In this document: positions 8,721 to 16,403 of the stretch, piece by piece
Numbering within the stretch: the first letter of the stretch is position 1
Layout: the number at the start of each line of letters is the position of its first letter
Program-made: the position numbers and the translations under genes
NCBI RefSeq assembly: GCF_004354015.1
Contig: NZ_SMRU01000031.1
Location: forward strand, 406-62,619
DNA from: Arthrobacter terricola
Lineage (GTDB): Bacteria; Actinomycetota; Actinomycetes; Actinomycetales; Micrococcaceae
Direction: 5' to 3'
DNA length: 62,214 bases
Notes under the pieces: model-generated
What the model was told of the DNA's origin: nothing
Database searches by the model: none
Seen by the model: the letters and a program-made list of their open reading frames with translations, nothing else

Positions 8721-8741
8721 GGCGGGGTGGAAATCCCCGCC
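8721..8741 (+). terminator. Intra-operon GC hairpin
   Basis: GGCGGGG (8721-8727) pairs with CCCCGCC (8735-8741) around a 7-nt loop, extended by an outer GTGC/GCAC pair. No U-tract follows. It may protect the transporter mRNA 3' end or partially attenuate the enzyme genes downstream. Confidence 0.5.
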
Positions 8742-8805
8742 TGCACACCCCATCAAGTGAACAAGCCGCCGAAAGACTGCGGCAACAAATTCAAAGGAGA
8801 ACACC

Positions 8806-9561
8806 ATGGGACGCCTCAGCGGAAAAGTCGCACTCATCACCGGCGCAGCAAGCGGGCAGGGGGCGGTCGAGGCCGAACTCTTCGCCAACGAAGGCGCGAA
8901 GGTCGTCGTCGCCGATATTAACCAGCAGGGGGTGAACGCGGTCGTCGACCGCATCCGTCAGGCCGGAGGGGAGGCGCTCGGCATTGAACTCAACGTCACC
9001 GACGACGCTGCCTGGACCGCAGCAATGGACCGGATCCGAGCCCGGTTCGACGGCCTCGACATCCTTGTCAACAACGCCGGTATCCTCTCGCTGGACGGCA
9101 TCGCCAAAATCGACCGTGCCGAATGGGACCGGGTCATCAATGTCAACCAGACCAGCGTCATGCTGGGTATGAAGTACGGAAATGCGCTCATGCGTGAAGA
9201 CGGCAAGGGCGGCTCCATCGTCAACCTCTCCTCCACCTACGCACACGTCGGCAGCGGCGCAGCCGTCGCATACCAGGCCGCCAAGGCCGCCGTCTTCATC
9301 ATGACCAGGACCGCCGCCGTCGAATTCGCTCCCGACGGCATCCGGGTCAACTCCGTAGCCCCGGGCATCATTGAAACTCCCATGACCAGGGAAGTGCTCG
9401 CCGCCGCCGGTGACGCCCACCCAGACATCACCCGCACCCCGCTACTCCGGGCGGGCCAGCCGCACGAAGTCGCGAACGCCGTTCTCTTCCTTGCCTCCGA
9501 CGAAGCGTCTTACATTACGGGTACGGAACTCATGGTCGACGGCGGACGCACCATCTCCTGA
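8806..9561 (+). CDS. Short-chain dehydrogenase/reductase A
   Basis: A 251-residue classical SDR. Seen: nucleotide-binding TGAASGQGAV (residues 12-21, the TGxxxGxG loop), NNAG in LDILVNNAGIL, catalytic Ser in IVNLSSTYAH, and the catalytic YQAAK. After the first strand the acidic Asp of VVADIN indicates NAD+ preference. C-terminal YITGTELMVDGG is the usual family ending. Strong AAAGGAG upstream of the ATG. Oxidises a secondary alcohol or reduces the ketone; its position behind an importer suggests an early oxidation step. Related families include 3-alpha/20-beta hydroxysteroid and cyclohexanol-type dehydrogenases, so a cyclic alcohol substrate is possible (inference). Confidence 0.9.
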   Translation: MGRLSGKVALITGAASGQGAVEAELFANEGAKVVVADINQQGVNAVVDRIRQAGGEALGIELNVTDDAAWTAAMDRIRARFDGLDILVNNAGILSLDGIAKIDRAEWDRVINVNQTSVMLGMKYGNALMREDGKGGSIVNLSSTYAHVGSGAAVAYQAAKAAVFIMTRTAAVEFAPDGIRVNSVAPGIIETPMTREVLAAAGDAHPDITRTPLLRAGQPHEVANAVLFLASDEASYITGTELMVDGGRTIS

Positions 9562-9620
9562 CCCTCCCCGCCCACCACGTGCACCAACAATCCAGAATGA
9601 ACAATCTGAAAGGTATTACC

Positions 9621-10127
9621 GTGACCGCAGCTACCACCCCTGAAACCTGCACCCCGGCATGGGCTCACGCCACCGGAACCATCGACCTGCAGCCTGCACC
9701 GCCCGTTCCCTCCGACCTCACCTCGTTGGCCAACCGTCTCATGGTCCTGGAAACTGCCTCCCGCTACGCGATTGCGTATGACGAGCGGCGACTGGATGTT
9801 TTGGAAAGCCTGTTCACTGAATCTGTGACGTTCTCCTACCGCGTCGGCGAGGGGCCGCTCTCAAGCGAAAACGGCCGTGCAGGTGTCATTAAGTGGCTCG
9901 GGGAAGTCATGGAGTCCCAGTCCGACCAGCGCCGGCATGTTCTCGGCAGCATGACCGTTGAACGTCTCACCGACGATGAAGCAGTGGTTATCGCCTACCT
10001 CGCAATCTACGGGGTGGAAAAGGACGCTCAGCTGATCACCACCGGGCTCTACCGGTTCAGCATGATCAAGGAAGACAGCCGTTGGAAGATCGACGAGGCC
10101 ATCGACGCCCTCGACCGGCCCTTCTAA
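9621..10127 (+). CDS. SnoaL-like (NTF2-fold) protein 3
   Basis: A 168-residue SnoaL_4-type protein. The GTG at 9621 is preferred because GAAAGG lies 7 bp upstream; in-frame ATGs at 9579 and 9597 have no such site. An N-terminal extension of about 35 residues precedes the fold, absent from the other two paralogues. Seen: ASRYAIAYDERRLDVL, FTESVTFSY, the SDQRRHVLGSMTVE segment with the conserved His, and C-terminal LDRPF. Lies between two SDR genes, which favours a dehydratase or isomerase step between two redox steps (inference). Confidence 0.8.
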   Translation: MTAATTPETCTPAWAHATGTIDLQPAPPVPSDLTSLANRLMVLETASRYAIAYDERRLDVLESLFTESVTFSYRVGEGPLSSENGRAGVIKWLGEVMESQSDQRRHVLGSMTVERLTDDEAVVIAYLAIYGVEKDAQLITTGLYRFSMIKEDSRWKIDEAIDALDRPF

Positions 10128-10160
10128 ATTGAAACTCCCCATGAACGAAGGGACAAACGC

Positions 10161-10910
10161 TTGACCAAGGAACTGGACGGCAAAGTCGCCGTCATAACCG
10201 GGGCAGGGCAAGGCATAGGCCGGGGTATGGCCGACGTGCTCGCAGCCGAAGGAGCCCGCGTCGTCGTAACGGATCTCGAGCTGCCGAGGGCTCAGGAAAC
10301 CGTCGAAGCCATACGGCAGCGCGGCCACCAGGCGCTGGCGCTGAAGCAGGATGTGCTCGACATGTCCTCCACACGGGAGGTCTTCGCCCAAGCCGAGCAC
10401 GAGTTCGGGACAGTGGACATCCTGGTCAACAACGCAGGTACGGCCCGGCAGATGCCGTTCCTTGCGGTGACCGAAAAAAGCTGGGATCTCGTCAACGACA
10501 TCAACGCCAAGGCCGTGTTCTTCGCCTGCCAGACTGCCGGCACATACTTCCAGGAAAAAGCCGGCGGAAAAATCGTCAACATAGCGTCAATGGCGGGGAA
10601 AAACGCCATTGACGAGTACTCGGCCTACAACGCATCAAAGTTCTCGGTGATCGGGATAACCCAGTCGGCTGCCCTTGAACTCGCCAAGCACAACGTCAAC
10701 GTGAACGCGGTCTGCCCCGGCATAGTGCGAACGCCCATGTGGGACACCCTGGACCCTGATCAGTGGGAGCGCCAGATAGCCCGTGTGCCGCTCGGCCGGG
10801 GGCAATACCCTGAGGATATTGGAAACGCCGTGGCCTTCCTCGTGTCGCCGCGAGCCAAAAATATCACCGGCGCGTCCTTGGCGGTAACCGGCGGACTACA
10901 GATGTGGTGA
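10161..10910 (+). CDS. Short-chain dehydrogenase/reductase B
   Basis: A 249-residue classical SDR with a TTG start at 10161 behind GAAGGGA. Seen: TGAGQGIGRG nucleotide loop (about residues 14-23), Asp in VVVTDLE marking NAD+ preference, VDILVNNAGTARQ, KIVNIASMAGK with catalytic Ser, YSAYNASKF with Tyr and Lys, and the ending ITGASLAVTGGLQMW. Sequence differs widely from the SDR at 8806, so it probably handles a different hydroxyl. Cytoplasmic. Part of the same rightward transcription unit (33 bp after the SnoaL-like gene). Confidence 0.9.
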   Translation: MTKELDGKVAVITGAGQGIGRGMADVLAAEGARVVVTDLELPRAQETVEAIRQRGHQALALKQDVLDMSSTREVFAQAEHEFGTVDILVNNAGTARQMPFLAVTEKSWDLVNDINAKAVFFACQTAGTYFQEKAGGKIVNIASMAGKNAIDEYSAYNASKFSVIGITQSAALELAKHNVNVNAVCPGIVRTPMWDTLDPDQWERQIARVPLGRGQYPEDIGNAVAFLVSPRAKNITGASLAVTGGLQMW

Positions 10911-10953
10911 CTTTCACCGAATTCTGCCCCGCCATGAAACAGGAGCCTCAAAC

Positions 10954-11409
10954 ATGATCAAGTACCGACCCCACCACACTGCTATTTCCGTCCGCGACCT
11001 GGACGCTTCCCTCGCTTTCTACACGGCACTGGGCTTTGTCGAGGTGAACAGGACAAATTTCGACGGGGCGACGCTCACCCATCTCCAACTTGACGAATAC
11101 GCCCTCGAACTTTTCGCATACGGGAAAAACAAGCACCTGCCACCGCTGAGTCCCGGATTCGGGAATGACCTCGACGTCATCGGCCTTAAGCATCTTGCTT
11201 TAGCCACAGACGACATCGACGCCACCCTTGCCCAGCTGAGGCGCCAAGGCCTTGCCGATGACACAGTCGAAGTCGGGGCCCTGCCCGACGGCAAGGCGAA
11301 GTGGGTCTTCATCCAGGATCCGGACGGTCTTTGGGTCGAATTTCTCCAGGAAGAAAGATTCTCCATCTATTCACGACCATGGCCGGTAACGGCCGAAGCC
11401 ATCCCCTGA
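10954..11409 (+). CDS. VOC/glyoxalase-fold protein
   Basis: A 151-residue vicinal-oxygen-chelate protein with paired beta-alpha-beta-beta-beta modules. Seen: HHTAISVRDLDASLAFYTAL, with a first metal-ligand His, then LKHLALATDDIDATLAQLR starting the second module, and WVFIQDPDGLWVEFLQE with the terminal Glu ligand. The family covers glyoxalase, epimerases, extradiol dioxygenases and isomerases. At 151 residues this is a single two-module chain, too short for an extradiol dioxygenase of the 300-residue class. CAGGAGCC precedes the ATG. In this setting an isomerase, lyase or ring-opening role on an oxygenated intermediate is plausible. Confidence 0.85.
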   Translation: MIKYRPHHTAISVRDLDASLAFYTALGFVEVNRTNFDGATLTHLQLDEYALELFAYGKNKHLPPLSPGFGNDLDVIGLKHLALATDDIDATLAQLRRQGLADDTVEVGALPDGKAKWVFIQDPDGLWVEFLQEERFSIYSRPWPVTAEAIP

Positions 11410-11424
11410 ACGTGAAGGAGCAGA

Positions 11425-12075
11425 ATGGCAAGAATTGCTGTTTTTGGAGCAGCCGGAAGAATCGGTTCCCGAATTGTGTCAGAAGCCCTCACCCGCGGTC
11501 ACGACGTCACCGCGGTGGTCCGGGATCCAAACACGGTCTCGGGCATGGAACCCGGGACGAGGGTCGTCGCCGGCAACGTCCTGGATCCGGATTCGGTCAA
11601 AGCCATAGCGTCCGAACATGACGTCGTGGTCAGTGCGGTCGGCGGGGCGGGAGGGCAGGAGAACCTGGCCACTATCGCCCCTGCTGCCCGCTCGCTGATT
11701 GCCGGGCTTCGCTCCGCCGGGGCCGAAGCCCCGCGTCTGGTGACAGTCGGAGGTGCCGGCTCTTTGCGCACACCGGGAGGTGGACAGGTCTGGGACCGGC
11801 CGGGCATTCCAGAGGACGTGCTGCAGACCATGCATGCCCATGGTGATGCCCTGGAGTTCTACCGCACTGTGGATGACCTGGATTGGACCAGCATCAGCCC
11901 GGCAGCCAAGATCCAGCCGGGACGGCGAACAGGCACCTACCGGACGGCGAACGATGACCTGATCACCGACGAATCCGGCAACAGCACAATCTCATTCGAG
12001 GATTATGCGGTTGCAGTCATCGATGAAATCGAATGGCCAAAGCACCGCCGTCAGCGTTTCACAGTCGCCTATTAG
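11425..12075 (+). CDS. NAD(P)-binding protein, NmrA/SDR_a5-like
   Basis: A 216-residue atypical Rossmann protein. The N-terminal GAAGRIGSRIV glycine loop and early VTAVVRDPNTV are typical of the NAD(P)H-binding YwnB/NmrA group. The central VVVSAVGGAGGQ and LVTVGGAGSL follow the family layout. The ending, with FEDYAVAVIDEIE, is also characteristic. These proteins act as reductases, dehydratases or redox sensors, and the YxxxK pair of classical SDRs is not evident. AAGGAGCAG stands upstream of the ATG. Last gene of the operon before a strong hairpin. Confidence 0.82.
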   Translation: MARIAVFGAAGRIGSRIVSEALTRGHDVTAVVRDPNTVSGMEPGTRVVAGNVLDPDSVKAIASEHDVVVSAVGGAGGQENLATIAPAARSLIAGLRSAGAEAPRLVTVGGAGSLRTPGGGQVWDRPGIPEDVLQTMHAHGDALEFYRTVDDLDWTSISPAAKIQPGRRTGTYRTANDDLITDESGNSTISFEDYAVAVIDEIEWPKHRRQRFTVAY

Positions 12076-12142
12076 CCCGGGTTTCCCGGGACGCGGGCGA
12101 ACATTGCGTTGGGCCGCTGCGAAGCATTGCTTCGCAGCGGCC
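12076..12142 (+). terminator. Operon-end double hairpin with near-perfect palindrome
   Basis: Two hairpins stand directly after the operon's last stop. The first is CCCGGG-TTT-CCCGGG (12076-12090). The second has 15-bp perfect arms at 12112-12126 and 12128-12142 around a single central base. No U-tract follows, as is common for intrinsic-like terminators in actinobacteria. The palindrome lies 56 bp before the AraC start codon and could also be an operator. Confidence 0.6.
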
Positions 12143-12197
12143 ACTCGACGTTGGCTTGCATATCGCAGCACCCCATCGGGGACCAAGGAAGACGAAG

Positions 12198-13154
12198 ATG
12201 ATCGACTACACCGTAAATTCGGCTGATGCATGGGAAGCCCTATGCGTTGAGCAGTTCCAGCTTTGCAGCCTTGATTGGGCCGCGCCAAGTTTCGATGCCG
12301 GCCTCCGTGCATCGGCGAGCACGGCGCAACTGTCACTGCGGATGCTCACCGCCGGACCCTTCGGGGTCTCCCGGACCGCGCGCGATATCCGCCGGCATGA
12401 CTGCGATGACCTCATGGTCGTTCTGCACGACGCCGGAGCCGCGGGACGTGTGGAACACAAGGGTCGGCAGTCCGAACTGCGTCCAGGGGACGCGGTAATC
12501 ATCGACACGACCCGCCCCTATGCATTCGACTTTCCACAGCCCATCCAGCAAGCGGTCTTGAAAGTTCCCCATGGGCTGGCTGGCAGGCTCGCTCCGGACG
12601 CCGGCCGCGTCTTTCATGCCTCTGACGGCCCACTGGGCAGAGTCTTAAGGACAATTCTTCGGGAGTTCGCCGAAATCGACGAACCGATTCGTTTCGGATC
12701 AGACCAGAGCAATCAGAGCCTTGAGGCCACATCGTTGGCCGTGGCCGCCGTGGATCTTGTCTCCGCCATGTACGCCTCAGGCTCATCATGCATCAGTGGA
12801 TTGGCAGGGCAGACGGCACTGCTGAAGTCCGGGCAGGATCTAGTGCGGACGCGGTTCCGCGATCCGGCGTTGACACCATCGCTCATCGCTGAGCATCTGC
12901 GGATTTCTCCGCGCCTGCTCGCCCGGATTTTTTCGCAGGCCGGAACCACGCCGGCGTCCTACATCAGGGATGTTCGTCTGGAGGAAGCCGCGCGTCTTCT
13001 TCGTTCCTCCTACCATCGCGACGTACCCATCTTCGATGTCGGACTGCGCGTCGGCTTTGCCGACCCCACGACGTTTACGAGGGCATTCAAGCGTGTCCAC
13101 GGCGTCGTCCCGTCGGAGTTTCGCGCCGGCGCCCGTGCCGTTACGGCGGCTTGA
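12198..13154 (+). CDS. AraC-family transcriptional regulator
   Basis: A 318-residue activator. The ATG at 12198 is preceded by AAGGAAGACGAAG; an upstream frame reading through the hairpin is dismissed. Residues about 20-200 form an AraC-binding-like beta domain (ELRPGDAVIIDTTRPYAF, with QPIQQAVLKVP). Residues about 215-315 are the double HTH: LTPSLIAEHLRISPRLLARIF for the first, and VGLRVGFADPTTFTRAFKR with a PSEFR ending for the second. This domain order is typical of AraC proteins controlling aromatic or terpenoid catabolism (AlkR/NahR-unrelated, AraC_binding_2 type). Likely regulates the operon just upstream. Confidence 0.9.
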   Translation: MIDYTVNSADAWEALCVEQFQLCSLDWAAPSFDAGLRASASTAQLSLRMLTAGPFGVSRTARDIRRHDCDDLMVVLHDAGAAGRVEHKGRQSELRPGDAVIIDTTRPYAFDFPQPIQQAVLKVPHGLAGRLAPDAGRVFHASDGPLGRVLRTILREFAEIDEPIRFGSDQSNQSLEATSLAVAAVDLVSAMYASGSSCISGLAGQTALLKSGQDLVRTRFRDPALTPSLIAEHLRISPRLLARIFSQAGTTPASYIRDVRLEEAARLLRSSYHRDVPIFDVGLRVGFADPTTFTRAFKRVHGVVPSEFRAGARAVTAA

Positions 13155-13172
13155 ACAACTCCGGCAACGAGA

Positions 13173-13212
13173 TCGCCGCCGCCTTCGCGCTACCAGGCAA
13201 AGGCGGCGGCGA
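13173..13212. terminator. Bidirectional terminator hairpin
   Basis: Arms 13173-13185 and 13200-13212 are 13-bp perfect complements around a 14-nt loop. It lies between the convergent AraC gene (stop 13154) and EthD gene (stop 13218). Confidence 0.8.
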
Positions 13213-13217
13213 AGGAA

Positions 13218-13553
13218 CTAGCTTCGGTAGGTCCCCAGTTCCGCGAGGGGGATTGTGAGGACAGACGGCCAGTCCATGAAGCGGCCGGTGTCTTCGTTGA
13301 GGGCGATGCCTTCGGGGCTTTCGAAGGCAGTTGCTGCGTCGCCTTCGTTCTCGAAGGTGTACTCGGAGTAGGCGGCGTAGTCGATTGCGTCATCGCCCCT
13401 GTAGCCCTCTTTAAGGATGCGTGTTTGGCGGTAGGACAGCAGTCCGGGGAGTTTTTCGGCGAGCGGTCTGTGGACCTCCGTGTAGTGCTGGTAGAACTTT
13501 TCGAGGGTGATCCCGGGCTTTGGGCGGGTGAGGAACGCCAGTGTGTAGGTCAT
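13218..13553 (-). CDS. EthD-family protein
   Basis: A 111-residue dimeric alpha-beta barrel protein. The ATG at 13553 has AGGAG 7 bp upstream. Seen: LAFLTRPKPGITLEKFYQHY followed by HRPLAEKLPGLLSYRQ, the EthD pattern of a first strand, helix and conserved His-Pro, and a C-terminal AFESPEGIALNEDTGRF. EthD proteins accompany degradation operons for ethers and polyketide-like compounds; their catalytic role is usually unproven. Lies 10 bp after the arginase-family gene in the same operon. Confidence 0.85.
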   Translation of the reverse strand: MTYTLAFLTRPKPGITLEKFYQHYTEVHRPLAEKLPGLLSYRQTRILKEGYRGDDAIDYAAYSEYTFENEGDAATAFESPEGIALNEDTGRFMDWPSVLTIPLAELGTYRS

Positions 13554-13563
13554 GGTGGTGCTC

Positions 13564-14448
13564 CTAGGAGGGGAATTCGATTTTGCCGACCAGGTCTTGG
13601 AGGGCCAGGACCTGGCGGGGAAGGTATTCGGCAACGGTGAGGGCGACGACGTCGGCTTCACCGTTGAGTGCGGCGATGGTCTTCGCCACGGAATCGCGCG
13701 TGAGTCCGTCGGGCTCCATGCCAAGTCCAAGGACGAGGTCGTTGCTGTCGATGACGTCCAGATCGAGGTGGATGGCCACTTTTGAGCATCCGGTGGCCTT
13801 TAGCCAGTCGATCAGGCTGTCGGTTCCTTGGTTGAGGACGTTGGGAGGGAAAGTGGCGAGTCCCCAGGCTTCGATGTTGGGCAGTTCGTCCTCTGCCCAG
13901 GAGTGCAGCCCGGCGAGGGCGATCCGGGAGGAGTGGATGGTTGCGGGTAGTGCGTTGAGCACGTCCGGGTCTCCGTGGCCGGTCAGGTGTGAGATTGCCA
14001 TGGCGTGGTAGCCGTCGTAGTTGCTGCTGGGCAGGGTGCAGTCCGGGTGGGCGTCGAGCCAGACGACGGCGAGGTCGTCGCCGTATTTCGCGGCGAGGTG
14101 GCTGAACGGGGCGACGCTGACGGAGCATTCGCCGCCAAGGGTGGTGACGCGGTCCGGATCGGCGTCCGCCAGGATGTTGAGTGCGGCCTGGAGTTGTTCG
14201 ATGATGACGTCGCGGGCGTAGACGCCCCGGTCGGTGCCCAGGGTGGGGGAGTGGCCGGACACGGGGACGGTTTCGGTCCGCTGGCCTGCGGCTTCAGGGA
14301 CCAGGAGGTCGAGGATGCGGGTGCCGAGGGAGTAACCGGTCTGGGCGGCGGGGAGCGGGAGTTCGGGTGCGAGGGTTCCGACGACGTCGGGCGCGGCGCC
14401 CTGCCATTGTGGCCAGAGCAGGCGGAGTGAGTTCGCGTGGTTCTTCAT
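13564..14448 (-). CDS. Arginase/agmatinase-family hydrolase with altered metal motif
   Basis: A 294-residue ureohydrolase-fold protein. Start at 14448 overlaps the permease stop (ATGA), with GGAAGGAAA just upstream. The binuclear Mn family motifs are mostly present: DAHPD in VVWLDAHPDC and DLDVIDSND near the C-terminus. The first motif, normally GGDHS, reads GGECS (about plus 14116-14138). Its metal-ligand His is therefore Cys and the Asp is Glu. A subgroup of actinobacterial members seems to carry such changes, so this may be a distinct activity rather than inactivation. Likely hydrolyses a guanidino or formimino group of a compound brought in by the NCS1 permease. Classical arginase activity is doubtful. 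Confidence 0.8.
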   Translation of the reverse strand: MKNHANSLRLLWPQWQGAAPDVVGTLAPELPLPAAQTGYSLGTRILDLLVPEAAGQRTETVPVSGHSPTLGTDRGVYARDVIIEQLQAALNILADADPDRVTTLGGECSVSVAPFSHLAAKYGDDLAVVWLDAHPDCTLPSSNYDGYHAMAISHLTGHGDPDVLNALPATIHSSRIALAGLHSWAEDELPNIEAWGLATFPPNVLNQGTDSLIDWLKATGCSKVAIHLDLDVIDSNDLVLGLGMEPDGLTRDSVAKTIAALNGEADVVALTVAEYLPRQVLALQDLVGKIEFPS

Positions 14449-15914
14449 GCGGAGAGGTTTCCTTCCATTGGTTGGGTGGGCGCGGATGCCGGGAGGGGCG
14501 GCTCGTCGAGCGTGTTGAGCGGTGCTGCGCGGACGGCGTCGAACTCTTCCGTGAAGTCGCGGCGGCGCATGAAAAGCAGGTAGGAGCCCGAGGCGACCGC
14601 GAGACCGACGGCGAACGAGATATCCGCTCCGCCCAGGGCGGCGGCGACGGGGCCTGTGTAGATCGAGGTGCTGAAGAACGGGATCATGGCGAGGAACCCA
14701 AGGGCGTAGCTGATCATGCCGGGCACGCCCCAGCGGCCGTAGATCCCGCCGTCGGAGCGCATGATGTCGCTGATCGAGTACACGCCGCGGCGGACGACGT
14801 AGTAGTCGGTGAGGTTGACCGCGGTCCACGGGATGAGGAAGTAGCCCAGGATGCTCAGGAACGCGTTGAAGGCGGGAAGGAAATCTGCCGGCAGGAACAG
14901 GGTGGCGGCGATGACGACGACGCCGGCCCCCGCCAAAGTGATCGCTCGCACCGCTCCGCTGGACTTCAGGGGGCGGAACGCTTCGAATGCGCTCAGGAGT
15001 GAGACGCTTCCGCTGTAGAAGGACAGGGAACATGTGATGAGGCAGGAGACGACGGCGACAGCCATGGACGCGGTGCCGAGTCCGAACCCGAACTTGTCGC
15101 CCATGTCCCGGATCGCGGCGATGAGGTCGGCGCCCTGTGGTGAGGCGAGGGCGAGGGCGGCGCCGAGGGCTTCGAGCCATACGGCCGAGAGCAGGGTGCC
15201 GCCGAACACCGCGGCGGATACAGCGCGTCCGCTGGTTTTGAACGGCAGGTATCGGGTGTAGTCCGAAACCATCGGGGCTATGGCGATCTGGTACATCGCG
15301 GCGGCCCCGAACTGGGCAAGGAAAGCGACGGGCACGAAGGCGCTGTTCCCTAGGAGGGAACCGATCGGGAGGACGACGAGGGCCGCGACAGTGAGGAGGG
15401 CGAGGTTGGCCAAGGTGACGAATGAGGCAACCTTTTCCACCCGCAGCAAGAGCCGGTAGCCCACGACGGCGAGGACGACGGCGGCTGCCCCGATGACGAC
15501 GTCGAACGTTGTGGTCTGGTCCACGGTGATGGCGGCGAGCGACGACGAGGCGGTTTGGATGAGGAAGATCGCGAAGCCAAGCTGGACGATCGTGACGGCG
15601 GCGAGGGGGAGGACCGCTCCCCGGGACCCGAACTGGACTCTGGACTGGATCATTTGCGGCAGGCCCATGTGCGGTCCTTGGGCGCCATGGAATGCCTGAA
15701 ACAGGGTGCCGAAGACGCTGCCGACGACGACGGCGAGCAGCGTCCACGTCAGGCCCAGCCCCATTGCTGGTCCGACGGCGCCCGTGAAGAGGGTGATGAG
15801 GGTTGCGTTGACCATGAACCAGAACTGGACCTGGGTCCGGACGGTGCCGTGCCGTTCCTGTTCCGGCACGTGGTCGAACGAGCGGGATTCGACAATGCTC
15901 TCGCGTTGCTCCAT
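14445..15914 (-). CDS. NCS1-family permease (cytosine/purine/hydantoin type)
   Basis: A 489-residue integral membrane transporter with about 12 hydrophobic segments. The ATG at 15914 follows CGGAG at 8 bp. The frame stays open 440 bp further upstream, but that part belongs to a glycosidase relic. Seen: QVQFWFMVNATLITLFTGAV at TM1, LGLPQMI-like HMGLPQMIQSRVQFGSRGAV, and SDYTRYLP in the middle, all typical of the cytosine/purine permease group. A sodium or proton symport of a nitrogenous heterocycle or guanidino compound is likely. First gene of the operon with the arginase-family and EthD genes. Confidence 0.88.
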   Translation of the reverse strand: MEQRESIVESRSFDHVPEQERHGTVRTQVQFWFMVNATLITLFTGAVGPAMGLGLTWTLLAVVVGSVFGTLFQAFHGAQGPHMGLPQMIQSRVQFGSRGAVLPLAAVTIVQLGFAIFLIQTASSSLAAITVDQTTTFDVVIGAAAVVLAVVGYRLLLRVEKVASFVTLANLALLTVAALVVLPIGSLLGNSAFVPVAFLAQFGAAAMYQIAIAPMVSDYTRYLPFKTSGRAVSAAVFGGTLLSAVWLEALGAALALASPQGADLIAAIRDMGDKFGFGLGTASMAVAVVSCLITCSLSFYSGSVSLLSAFEAFRPLKSSGAVRAITLAGAGVVVIAATLFLPADFLPAFNAFLSILGYFLIPWTAVNLTDYYVVRRGVYSISDIMRSDGGIYGRWGVPGMISYALGFLAMIPFFSTSIYTGPVAAALGGADISFAVGLAVASGSYLLFMRRRDFTEEFDAVRAAPLNTLDEPPLPASAPTQPMEGNLSA

Positions 15915-16091
15915 GCGATTCTCCGATGAGTGAAAACAGTATGCGTGTTGGGGTGATGAAACGCTACGCCTTATCGGCGGGCTCGGATCGGCGAATTTTG
16001 CACGGCTTTCCCGGCAATGTGTGCACGGGCGGTCTCTCGAGGCAGGGAGTCCGCGACCACCTATGGTCAGCGATTTCCCGGGCCCGGGGGA
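15915..16091. other. Upstream region of the NCS1 operon
   Basis: No gene is visible. It lies between the transporter start and the glycosidase relic and must contain the operon promoter, but no convincing -35/-10 pair was identified by eye. Confidence 0.4.
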
Positions 16092-16343
16092 CAACCCGTG
16101 GCCGAAGCGGAGCAGCGGTGCGGCAGCATCGAAGGGGACATCGGACTGGCTCGCTTCAACCGCTGCGATGGACGAGCGCCGCTTGAACGGCAGATTCCCC
16201 GCGGTGTGCGGCGCCCAAAGAGGACGGTCAACTACGGCCTTGTCCGAAGCGCCGAAAGAAGCACAGTAATTGGCGACGACAGCGGCGGCTTCCGGGAGGA
16301 TTTCCGGAATGATGGCTGGACGGTCAATGTAAATGTCAACGAC
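16092..16343 (-). pseudogene. GH3 beta-glucosidase C-terminal fragment
   Basis: The minus strand reads DIYIDRPAIIPEI, ASFGASDKAVVD, AGNLPFKRRSSIAAVEAS, SDVPFDAAAPLLRFGHGLS. This is the C-terminal (alpha/beta)6 sandwich of glycoside hydrolase family 3 (VxxYLDRPA, FGASDxAxLDV, GxLPFxLP, PLFxFGHGL). All upstream coding is missing; the homology begins a few bases from the 39-bp repeat at 16347. The frame then runs through the normal end of the family without a stop. This marks a deletion or insertion breakpoint of a former beta-glucosidase or xylosidase gene. Confidence 0.75.
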
Positions 16344-16346
16344 GGA

Positions 16347-16385
16347 GTGGCTAGACAACCTGTCAACGGGTCTGCTTTGGTTTGG
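16347..16385 (+). repeat. 39-bp direct repeat, copy B
   Basis: Same-orientation partner of 381-419, with mismatches at four positions. It abuts the truncated end of the GH3 fragment on one side and lies 18 bp from the stop codon of the HNH gene on the other. It therefore stands exactly at the catabolic/defence border. Confidence 0.7.
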
Positions 16386-16403
16386 CCGCCAGACGTCTCC
16401 TCA

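Noticed and set aside
13564..15747. 727-codon frame spanning the permease and arginase genes on the minus strand
   Set aside because: Its first two thirds are an Arg/Pro-rich out-of-frame reading of the permease; only the end is the true arginase-family gene from 14448.
14445..16358. 637-codon version of the NCS1 permease
   Set aside because: The extra N-terminus is the GH3 relic plus non-coding DNA; the ATG at 15914 has a good ribosome binding site and fits the family length.
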